64,000 nucleotides of DNA from Marthasterias glacialis (Eukaryota; Echinodermata; Asteroidea; Forcipulatida; Asteriidae), in NCBI GenBank assembly GCA_911728455.2, contig OU452223.1, positions 18,037,802 to 18,101,801 on the forward strand, read 5' to 3'. Both the position numbers and the translations under genes were made by a program. Below, one piece after another: positions 29,888 to 41,800 of this stretch; position 1 is the stretch's first letter; each line of letters begins with the position of its first letter. The notes beneath the pieces are model-generated. The model had not been told where the DNA came from. It saw only the letters and a list, made by a program, of their open reading frames with translations, and made no database searches.

Positions 29888-31161
29888 ATTGACAAAAATC
29901 ACAATTTCAAGTATTGGCAGACTTTAAAAAAATTATATTTAATAAACACATTGTATCATCGTCAACATCCTCCCCCAAGTTTCAATTCCTTGCCCACCAG
30001 ACACAACCGGCTCTGCGGTCCCACGCTCACGTCATTGTCAAAAATGAAAAGCAAATATCGCATACGCACTTTAGGTTGGATCTTTGCTCTATTGATGATC
30101 GTTGCTATGTGGTTTTAATTGAGGAAGAACAGAAAAAATGTAAGTAAATTACTGTTTTGAAAAACGTCTCCTTTAGCAGATCTGAGCCGGATGAAGAGAA
30201 AACTTGCGTAATATTAACGCGATAGACATCATGGTTGGAGGAGTTCGAGAGTTTGACAAACTAGGTTGAGAGTCGGCAACGGGTGTTTTTTTTTCTTTGT
30301 TCTGTTTTGTTTTTGTTTGTTTTTCTGAGAACTGAACCCACCGAGATCCTTTGCTTTTGTATTTGCCTTTTGTTCCATTTAAAACATCGTGAAACTGATG
30401 GAAACATACACTATTTTAGTTTCATCATCATGTATCCTGATCAACATTTTTAAAATATATGCTCTTTCAATAAACATTAGGCTATGTTTCCAGAAAAAGG
30501 AATGTCTCTACTGGTCCCAAACTAAATCTAATGATTTAATAAAGATCCATACTATACAGATTATTAATATTTATTCGGCCAAGATTAAATGAAAATAAAC
30601 AGAATCGAGCAAAATAATAAAAAAACAAAACATGTAAAAATAAATTATGAGCCAAAAGAATAATTTGGGTTGTTTTTAAAATAAAATTTCAGAAAACAAT
30701 TAGTTTGAATTTGCATACATTTAGAATTTCAAAAGACAGATAATTTGAATTACATTCACATTTTAAGTTTCACAATAATTAGCCGATAAAAACGAACCAT
30801 ATGCACACACTAATTTATAGGCTCAATGGACATTTATAAAATCGATCATGGAGACAAAACATATCACAGGTTTCCAATGACGTCACAAATCAAAAGCAGT
30901 GCAATATTGTACAAAATACCGCGTTTAAATCTATTTTTGGATTCATAACTAACAGTGCTTTTAAACAGTGGCAGTTTTATTTTGCAATCGGGGACTACCC
31001 CTTCCGCAAATGGGCCTTTGTTCGCACTGAGATAAAAAAAAAATTTAATAAATAAATACAAAAAGAATCCGAAGTCGTCTGGTATCCTGTAGCTATTCCG
31101 TTGTGGAACACCTGCATAGCACTTAAACTGGTACCCTTTAAAAAGGTATACAGATACTGCA

Positions 31162-31356
31162 GTGTTATTAAATGGGTTATTTAACGTTAACGACGACACA
31201 GGCCAACACTCGCTGCATGTAGTGCATGTTCCACTCTGTGATTCACAAGAAATTGTTGGTCATCAACCATTAAATGTTAGTTCAGAGAAAAGGAAGGAAG
31301 GATCCCGTAGCTTTGTTTCACGTTTCTCACGCCGTGGTCGTCTCTCCCCGTCTGGC
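31162..31356 (+). promoter_or_regulatory. Probable DENND5 5' UTR
   Basis: The frame is open for 65 codons upstream of the DENND5 start but contains no ATG, so the first usable start is 31357. Local CpG content rises from about 31310. The transcription start is not determined. Confidence 0.4.
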
Positions 31357-31453
31357 ATGGGTTCCACGGGGCAGCAGACGAGCAGGTTTGTCGACTATTT
31401 TGTCGTGTGTGGACTAGATCCTTCGGCTGTTCTCCAACCGGGGCAGTTTTCTG
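31357..31453 (+). CDS. DENND5: DENND5 exon 1, start codon and SRFVDYFVVCGLD
   Basis: ATG at 31357 has G at -3 and at +4, a favourable context, and sits 8 codons before SRFVDYFVVCGLD, the same distance class as in vertebrates. The donor is CTG|gtgagt (phase 1). The encoded end, PGQFS plus the first base of Gly, joins exon 2 to make S-GEN, the junction seen in vertebrate DENND5. Confidence 0.92.
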
Positions 31454-32814
31454 GTGAGTTTTTCTTGGATTGTTTACCACATTATTCAATCCCCAATCAT
31501 GCTAATGCACAGTGCCACGAGATCCCGTGGTGGTGTACATGTATACTGCTAGAGGACTTATCATGCTACGAAGGAACTGTAATGTAAGACGTTTTTGCTG
31601 ATTGTAATTTAAGTATTTTGTATGTGAACCTCTGAGCCTGAGCCTGAGGGACACACATTGTCTGTTTGTGTTACTTTGCTAGTGCTACATTCAAACATGT
31701 TTTACCTCCATGTTGTTATTTAATATTCATAAGTCACAACACACTGTGTAAGGAAAATATTGTGTATTTATTACTAGATCCAGTAACTGGGGCGCTGTAC
31801 TCCTTTTTTGAGATTTTTGACATTATCTAGTACGACAGATAATGTCAAAAATCTCAAAAAAGGAGTACAGCGCCCCAGTTACTGGGTCTAATTTATTACG
31901 TACTGTAAAATGAAAAACTGTTCTTTTTTCCTGTTAATTATACTACATATGAATATAGGAAATTTGAAATTGAAAAGACGCATCACAGTAAGTTGATCTC
32001 TGTTCTGTCGCTTCCCTGGTTATTTACGCCCTGGTTGTTGTAATTTGTATCATTAAGTGGGGTGTGATCCGATCCCTGGCTACATCAATGGCAGTTTCAG
32101 GTTGACACTCCCAAACAAAGATATTGACCCACAAAATGTTCTTTGTGTACCCCAAAAAGAGAATTGAATTTTACTCAGTCAGTTTCCCATGTACTTGTGG
32201 TTTATAATTAATTTGTTTAATATCTGAAATTAAAAAGTTGCATCCCCGTAATGTGGTCCCTCTCCTCCGGTGGCTTCCCATGTAAATATCCGTAGAGGGA
32301 TATTCAAAATTAATTTATAGCTCTATGATTGTATTGTTACTTGTGGTGTGATCCCTGACTACACAGCAGTTTCAGGTTGAATGTCTTCTGACTGGCACCC
32401 CCAAACAAAGATATTGACAAAATAGGGAGACCGCCAGTATAGGGCTGGATAGCTCAGTTGGTCCCGGGGTTGCTGGTTCATATCCTGCTCTGGTCAATTT
32501 GTCTTTGTTCACCCCACAATAGGTAAAGGATTAGACCTACTGATGAAAATGATCACAGTTATTGATATTTTATTTATAAATAGCGTCAACATCATCAGCC
32601 TCTTCACTTTTTGCACTCAAAATCATTTGATTTTGGTTTCAGTTTAACCACCATGGTTTCAGCAGATGACAAAATAACAGGATGTTAATCTTTTCATATT
32701 CTTAAAAAAAAATTCTTTAAAAAAAGTCTAGTGACCAACATATTTACACTGGACCTGGACCATGTACACATTATGTTTTGAAAATTAAAGCTACATAATA
32801 ATAATCCATTTTTA

Positions 32815-32845
<31 letters not shown>

Positions 32846-35800
32846 TTGTGAAAAATGTTATTAACACCAAATGTTGGAGCCTGTCATCCGCAAATGTGAT
32901 TGCAATGTAATATAAACCATGGGGAAATAAAAACAAAGTAAAAGTTCTACGTTTGTTACATTCTGTGTAACAGCAAATGAACGAAGTGCAAGCATCTCCT
33001 TTCTATGGAATGCTGTGAATTTATTCTGGGCAAATCTCATTGAATGAATCATTCAGGTTGTTTTTAGACAAAACACACACAAATCATAGTAGATAATGCA
33101 CACCGTAGTGTGTGCTCTGTGATTTGTATTTCTTTGCTACAGTGATATGTTGATTGTAAATTTCCTTCCATAAAAAAGTAGAAGATTAGGCCCTATCACA
33201 AAGTTTGTAAACATCACACAGTGGGTCCAGTGATTTGTTAAGCACAAAGACTCAGTGGTTACAATCAATAAAGGAATTAAACCATTGTGGATTTATTGAA
33301 AAAAGCTCCTAAAACCACAAAGATGATAAGGGAGCCTATTACATGTATTGTAGTTAACTTACTGTAAACAAGTAAACAACCCTGCTAAATTGGGAGATTC
33401 CTAACTTGTACCTCATGGCTATACTTCTAAAGTTGTTTAGTTTATCAGATCTCACCATTTTATTGCATAATGGAAATTGCCTAACTAAACTCTATGTAAA
33501 TTGTTTAGTGCTCTAAAAAGGAAAAACACACAAAAGATTAACAATCTTGATTGACCTGGGCCATGGTTTCATAGAGCTGCTCAAGCACACAAAAAAGCTA
33601 AGCACAAAACAAAACGTGCTTACCAGAATAAGGTTACCAGCCAAAATTCTATTCCAAGTGTACCATTTGTGACTGGTATCCTGCTTATTTTTGCTTTGCA
33701 GAAAATTGTTAAGCAATATTTGCTGCTCAAGCAGCTCCAGGAAACTGGGCCCTATTTCGTGACATTGCTTGGTGTTGAATTCTGAGCTTGCAGCCCATGG
33801 AATCAAGCACTGGGCTCTGTTAGTTCTTTAGCACAATAACCCAATCCAATATTTTCTTTGTTCATTATTTGTGCAAAGTTTTGTTGGTGTATTAAGAGTG
33901 CCTTTGTTTTATACAGTGTTTGAATTGCAAACAATTCAAACCCAATACTGTATTGACAATGATAAAAAAGCTGCTGATAGTATTGTGTTGATCTACTTTT
34001 ACACTATAGTCTTTTTAGATGCATTTCAAGTGAGAGCATTAATAACTTATGATCATCTTGTGTGCTGTACAGCTTAGACAAACCATGCACAAACCAAGAA
34101 CTAATCAAGTTTTAACACCGTCAGTAGTGCCCTGCCCTCAGCCCATTTCCTTCATTCCAGATGCGTTATCCCATTATTTCAGGTAAATTAGTTCAATCCA
34201 ATTGCCAATAAAAAGATAACAAAGATGAGACATTGTGGAATGTATCCCAGCCATTCATCAGTGAAGGTAAACAAAAATACTCCCCATCCCTGCCAACTTC
34301 ATCACTTGACCAAATTGAGCAAACCTCTCCCCCCCCTCCCCTCTGAATCCCCCCTTGTCTAATCTCCACGGAATTCAATCGCAGTCTAAGTGACAGAGAA
34401 TCCCGCGTGATCCCCTCCTTATGAGATCGGAAGACGTGCTCCGTGATTCGATAATGTGAGATGGAGTCATCCGTCGCCAGACTGACTGGCAACGTGGCCG
34501 TGTTTTCCAGGCTCGGGGGTTTTGAACGTCGAAGAAAAGAGACGAAAGGGTCGTAATATCCAAACGGCCTCAGGGAAGGCTTGACCCGGACAAATTCATA
34601 TTGAGATGGTCGATCAGACAATTGAGTGCAAAATAGAAAGCAGCGCTCCCATTTGTAACTTTCCGCAAAGTACAGATCGCTTTTAAAGCTCTTAGTCAAA
34701 TTGGATTCCCAATAACACACTCAATTTGTTTTTTTGTAATAAGTCTATTTTAAACCAGCACAACACTCACTCTTCGTGTATCTGACTGAGTCAAGTTTTC
34801 CTATAAGTGGACTGATTCCAGTGGAGTTGATGTGAGATGATAAGTCTTGACTTATTATTTCCTGAAAGGTTTGGTGTTAGAAACCCCACTGTTCATAAAA
34901 CCACAGGCATGCCTACTTGCAGTTCCACAGCAAGGCCATTGTACTCTCTGAAGTCAAATGACTTCTTACATATAGATTAACTGAACTAATGATTTGGGAA
35001 TACATGGCGTGGCGTGGATACTACAAATTGAAATGTTAAACAGGTTCCTCAAAAGTGTTTCATACGTGATGTGTCAGTTTTTATGTCCATCAAATGGAGA
35101 CAATAACTACACAGTGTCCATTATTTTATTAAATATTTTTGTATTGAACCAAAACAACATTTAAACAATTTTGTGTATTGCAGAAGTCAGATCAACAGAC
35201 GAATAAAAACTTTTTAACAGTCGCTGTTTTTAATAGTTATACTCATAGAATGACGATGGATTTATATAAACAAACATCTTTATAAACATGTTTTAAGGAA
35301 TTTCAAATCTAAACTGATTAAACATTTTAATTTATTTGTTTGATTATTGCCAGATAGAAAGTTTGTTACAGGGTCGAGTGAAATCATGGTGAAATGTTGT
35401 TTACCAGGGACTACTGCTGTAGAAATGTTGTATTCAGCAAGTTTTCCTGTGTCAACAGCAGATTGAAATCTGACATTGGACTGATGCCAAATAATCTGTT
35501 ATTGTTGTTCAAAGGTTAATCAAAAGGTTGGGAAAATTCACTGTATTCAAATAAACAAGATGATGCAAGTGAGTATTCTGTGATTGCACAATCCAAAATA
35601 TTTACAACAATAGTTTCCATTTCTATCGGGGAAGTGTTTAACTTTTACCAGCAATTTTAGATTTCATAATAATTGAATTGTCCGGCGGGAGGTGGGGGGG
35701 GGGGGGGAGGTTGGTATTATATGCAAAGTGAGTACACTGAAATACACCCCAGGGTCCAATTTCATAGAGCTGCTTTAAAAGCACAAAAAGAAACTAAGCT

Positions 35801-38800
35801 CAAACAAAATTATGCTTACCAGAATAAGGTTACCAGCCATAAGAGCATGGTCACATGTACAATTTGTGATTGGTATCCTGCTTATTTTTGCTCAGCAGAA
35901 AAAATTTTAAGCAATAATTTCTGCTTAATAAGCAGCTCTATGAAATTGGACCAAGCTATGGAAACTGGAAACTGGTTTTGTGTGAAAAGGGATAACATGC
36001 TGTTGTGGTTTAACCCACCTTTTTATGATGTATGTGAGAAGTTTTCTTCAGCTGACACCATCTCAAGAGAAAGTTCTAACTTCTTTTTTGACTGGGCTCT
36101 TTGGTAGTTGAGTTGGTCTCAAATGGGCGTTGATCAGTCCCCTGCAAGAAAATGTCCACTTTATCTTGTTTTCTGACCAGTTATTGGCAAACAGCCAACT
36201 TTTTTTTAAATAAAGTTTGTGTGGAAAATTATTTTTATCTCCAAGAATTGAGTCCATAAAAAAGCAAATTGTTTGTATTAAAACAATCTAACCTTGTTAA
36301 GGGATTAAGGGATTGTCTTATCTAGTACAAAGTTTTGTTTTGATTTCAAAAAAGGTTAGAAGTTGTTATAGGCTGTGCGGTGGTGTTTTTTGTGTTATTA
36401 AGCAAAAACAGTCCATCAGCTCCAGTCCAGTTCTCTCTGCGCATTTGAAAGAATTCTAGTAGATGAAAGCTGCTTTTAGTTTACCCATGGGCACCTTTTG
36501 ACAAAGAGAATTAATCAGTTTGGCCTGAAGGTAAACTTGACCATCGGGTTTAGAGTGATTAATTCTTGATCATGTTAGAGGGGCATTGTCTGATGAAATT
36601 AATTAATCGGTCTGATGAGTGGAATGACCTTAGCAAGTAAAATGCACATTACCATTTCTTGGTATTGGATATTTAACAGCTGTAAGTGTGCATCGTTAAA
36701 AAGATGTCAACGTTGATTAGTGTATCGGTAAAAATATTTACTGCTTCGTTTGATCAGGCTGAAGTTCAGTTTGTGACCAATCTTGGTTATTGAAAACATG
36801 CGTGGCCTGCCTCTCTCTTAATTTTCAAATGTTACTGACAAAATTTTACCAAAATGCTCTCCATAGGAATGAAATATTCCCTTCAAGCATGCACATTATA
36901 CAAGAAGCTATTGAGTTTACATGCCATAGAAATCAATCTCCTTCGAGGAGCTTGATGTGTTTGGGAAAAAAATTTACTGGATGCAGAGCTCAATGCATCT
37001 TTTGTACGCAAGTTGCATCATGATAGACGGCATTAACATCACCAATCTACTAGTACTAAATGGATTTCCAGGGTCCATTTCTTTTCCTTCATTTTCAAGA
37101 GATTTTGTTTGCAGACGTCTGCTGATTTGAATATTACAGAGGCAGGCAAAAGGTACAAACTTGATTCCCCTGTAGTCCTAGAGGTTATGGAAAGTGTAAT
37201 GGCATGTGCATTTTTTACTCGTCACTCGTTGTGGTGTATTTTAATGAGAATTCCACATTGTAATTGTAACCCAACTTTGGACTCTGGCATCCGCCCGTGG
37301 TTTGGGTGGAAAGATTCCCTGGTGTTTGTGTGTTTGATGTTTGTTGAGATGACCCTGGGACTAGGGGGATTATCAGGGCAGGCAGATTACAAGGCTTAGG
37401 CAGATTGAAATAAGATTGAACTAGAATGACAAACTGATCGGCTTATTTAACAAAATATGCATCTTTACTTGCTCAATTTATTGTTATCAATTGCTTTATA
37501 CTTGAGACCAATTCTGCCTTGGAATTGGCAAAAGAATCATCCCGGATCCTTGTCTTCGTCACACCTCACCTCTACTCATTTCGTGTTGCTGCATGTTGAC
37601 AGGAAAGGTTGTGTACAACCATATAGTAAGGACGTAGGAAGAGGCTTGGTGTATGTCAAATTCAATCTGGATCTATAATTGACGAATTTGATGGATTTCA
37701 AACATCTGTTGATAACCCCCTAATATATTCCATGCACATGAATACATGTACACGTAGCTCTCTAATCATACAATAAGCCATATTGCGAGTTAGATTTGAA
37801 TACACGATGACTTGGTAAGTCACAAGTTACTACTTAAATTTGAATTCCTCAGACTATAGAGACAGTTGCTATAGCAAATGGTTCTGGGGCAAGCTTTTGT
37901 ATCTACAGCAACCTCAAGATGAGCAAACCCTGGTACCATTGCAGGGCTCGAATTTGGGAGGAAAGACCACAAGACCACAGGACTTGTAACTCAACATTAT
38001 TACAGGACCAGAAATGTTTTTATAAGACCAGAATCAAAATGAGAAAAAGTATCTTCACAGTTTAACATAAAAACTGTTTTCATTTGAACAGGCACTAGCG
38101 AAGATTTATCTCCTTCCTTTATGGGTAACAGATAGGTAGGGACACTCTTACATCTACTTGGATACTCAACAGAGTTTAAAGATATTTATCATCAGACACT
38201 AACTCAACATTTGGAAAACACGAGACCGACGGACTTGTCCAGTCATGAGTTTACTGGCCCAATGCTAAAATCACTGGCCTCGGGCCCGCAGTCCAGTGTA
38301 AATTTCGAGCCCTGCATTGTGTCATACACATTCATTCAAAATTGTGTATGGGTGTTCGTTGTCTCTTACGTAACCACAAAAAGCTTGCCCCGAATCACGT
38401 GACATGGTAATTGTCTCTTTAGTCCGAGGAATTCAAATTTAAGTGGTAACTTACATGTATGATAGACATTATTCAAATCTAACTCTCAAATAGGGCTTAT
38501 TATTAAAGTAGGAAAATAGACCAGATACAATGTACTTGGTTCTTGTAGGGAAAGGCAGTTTTTCCTTAGTAGGAAACCTGTATTTCAGCGAAATACAAAA
38601 TGAAACATTTCAAAGGGCATCAAGGCAATGAACAGGGGAAGAGAGGCAATTGCCTCAGTGAAGTACATCAGGACTGGGAATATAAAGAATTTGTACTATT
38701 GAATGATTTATGAATTATTAAACAGGCCTGGAAGGGATGTCCATGTATTAATGAAAAAGCCTTTGTCTACGGTCAGAATAGAAATATAGAAAGTTATTAA

Positions 38801-41800
38801 ATCATGTACAGCTGCACCAAGCATTATCTGAAAGCCTGGAAAGCCATGCACCTCTTTACGCTTGATATGACTTGGAAAGCGTTCATTGCTGATATTTGAA
38901 AGCCTTCTCCAGCCAGCTTTGTTTGAAATTCAGCGTACGGTATGACCGGAACAAAAGAGTACCGAGTCCGCTGGGTAAAAAACCCATCGTATAGTGGCAA
39001 TGACGTCTGATGTAATACCAACACAGCTGCAGTGGGTACCTTTTGTCCTGCGCGTGCGCCCTTTGTCTGTATGTTTTGTCGGACTTAGAAGTGTGGAAGG
39101 GGTTGGGGGGGGGTAGGGCAGAAAAGTCGATGAGGAAATTAACCTGAAATAAAGTGGATGACTGCAAGTAATAGTAATGTATGAATGCTTTGTTGTTGAA
39201 CACTGACGTACATGTACAATGCCAAAATGATGTAGACTTTCTTCGTATCCATTCAGAGAGAAAAAATTTACATGATAAAAGTGGTCTTGTCACATTTAGA
39301 TCCTGGAGTCGTATGTTTATTGTACCTTCCGTAATGTATTTATTTTCAGATGCAGGAGTCATAATGCAGTTTTGGGCATTTTTTAAATCCCTGTTCCAAA
39401 TTGTGAAATATTGAACATTTATAGATTAGCAATGTAGCCATGATGTATTCTCAGACTGAAGAAGCGAAACAAACTGAACAGTTGTTACAAAATAATATAA
39501 TTTCAGTACTATTATAGAAATGTGTCATATGTAAATTGTAAACCCTACATACACCAGTTAGTTTGTAGTATCTACATGTACTTTTGGTTCAACTTTACTT
39601 CTCAGTCTACATTATATGTACATACTGTGTGTGGTTTTACTGTCATATAAAAGCAACAAACTGCGCACTTTGTCATGATTTGTCCCAGCAATGTTGCCAA
39701 CTTTTCTCGTTGCACCTGATGAATTTGTCCCAAGGTTTGGTAATTTGACAAGACTTACACAAGTACATGTACATCTGTTGATTAAATTTTACATACAGTA
39801 CATGTACTTGTGCAGTGTAATTGTTTGAGTTAGGAGGTTTCAAACCAAGCAGGATGTTTATGAAACCAAAAGAAGGGATTCTCTATAACTACTAGCAGAT
39901 GGTGCATGTTTTAACTCAAGGTTCTGGATTTGGCTTGTGTATAAATGTACACTTATGATGAAGTAGCCATTGCTTTGAGGAAAACCGGAAATTCTTAGAC
40001 TTTTTTTTGTAGAGGAAAATAGTTTGTACATGTGCCAACCACAGCTATTATATCTGTTCTGTGCTGGCTCTGTGTTACATTTATATTGTGCCGTTCATTG
40101 ACATTAACTTACCTGGGAGCTATGAACTAATCTTGAAAACAACTATAATTTGACAGTTGAGGTTTGAGGTAATTCCAGCAATTTATTCATCTTCTGATGG
40201 TTCAGACAGGCTATTCTGTCTTTAAATCTACAAATGCACTGGAGGAAATTAGTTTAAAACATTGAGATACCCACGATGGTACTTAGTGGTCACTTTCCAC
40301 CCGTTTTTTAAAGTTCATTTTCATACAACAAAAGAGGTTATTGACCAAAAAAGCTGCTTTTCTGATCAGTCAGATTGCTCATGTTGTGGTTACAGTGTAC
40401 TATGTAGTTCTACCTTCCTGATGAGATGAATACTAAGTGTGTGTTCTGCTGTTGTGGGGCATGGTTGAGGAAATGACATTCGCGTGTGCGTGTTGTAATG
40501 GTTTTCTCATGCCATTGCATGCATGGATCTGAACAGTGCACAATTTGTCCTGTGTAAACACAGTTTGTTTTGTCATGCTTGAAGGTCATGTGTTTGGCTT
40601 GGAATAATAAATTGTACAACATGGAAGACTTGACGTTTGGCATGTTGGAAGACAGTTCGTAGCCACATGTGGGTGGATTCAATGGAAAAGTTGCATTTGA
40701 CATTGTACATTCTGTAATGTACACAGTACAAAACAGTACTGATAGATAATGGTACATGCCTATAGGAACATGTACATCATGTATGGTACATACATGTACA
40801 TGTACATGGTACATACATGTACATGTACATGGTACATACATGTACATGTACATGGTACATACATGTACATGTACATGGTACATACATTTACATGTACATG
40901 TACATGTACATGGTATACATGTACTTGGTACATACATGTACATATTGAATACATGTAGAATTATACATGGTGAATACATAGTGTACAAGGTGTATTGAAG
41001 ATTGCAGTATTGCACAAGTTAATGTTATACATGTTGTGTGATGTACACATTGTGTATGTTGACAGTACAACTTGAAACTTTGTCATGTTCATGTTCATAA
41101 TTATGTAGAATGTGTACGATACATGTCACACTTATACTAATATTACTATGTCCCAGAAGGGAGTACAAATTGCACCTGTAGGTGTACATGTAGGCCTACA
41201 ACGTACAGTGCAGTATGCAGTATGCAGGGAAGGGCAGAGTTGGTGGTATCGCAAAATGAGATTAATGGTCAAAGAACAATTGTTCTTTAGTATACAAGTA
41301 AAGTTAATCACATGATTATAACTGTCAGATTATAATTTGGTCTGATGATGTCATCGTGTTATGAAATACCAGAGACCTGGATTTAAAAACAGTGGATTTA
41401 TAGAGTGTGAGTTTAATCAGTTGGTCAAAGGTTGCAGATTGTAGAACAATCGGACAGTATGATGTCACCACAGATGATCAAAGGCCAGGTCAGGTAGTAT
41501 TGACTCTAAAGGGATTGATTTGAATGGTTGTTTAGAAGATTATAAATGTACTGGGCCCAATTTCATAGAGTTGCCTGAGCAGAAAATATTTCTTAAAACA
41601 AATTCTATCAAGCAAAAAAAAGCAGGATACCAGTCAGTCACCGTATTTTGGCTGGTAATTTTTAAATCACCGTTAATAAACAGAAGCTGGAGGGGAGAGT
41701 AGTCTGCTCCCTTTTTCGTATAATGAGACCCATTCCTCAATACTGTTCCATACACAGGGTACATGACAAAGATGGTGGCAGGAGTTATGAAATTTATGTA

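Larger units (their letters stand above)
27746..31161. other. Intergenic region between NAV and DENND5
   Basis: No gene recognised. It contains a dispersed repeat (28383-28760), an (AAT)n microsatellite (about 29836-29887) and several short open frames without motifs. The DENND5 promoter should lie in the right-hand part, but no clear TATA box or start site could be fixed. Confidence 0.5.

Noticed and set aside
32447..32510. Possible tRNA gene (A box and B box present)
   Set aside because: The boxes are too close for an anticodon arm and the unit recurs with SINE-like flanks.
38883..39362. 159-codon minus-strand open frame
   Set aside because: No domain recognised; part reads through a homopolymer tract (Pro run) and the composition is that of chance intron sequence.
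40410..41070. Overlapping open frames of 60-201 codons on both strands rich in Met, Cys, His, Tyr and Val
   Set aside because: They are translations of the TACATG minisatellite and its flanks; both strands give similar products, as expected for a self-complementary repeat.
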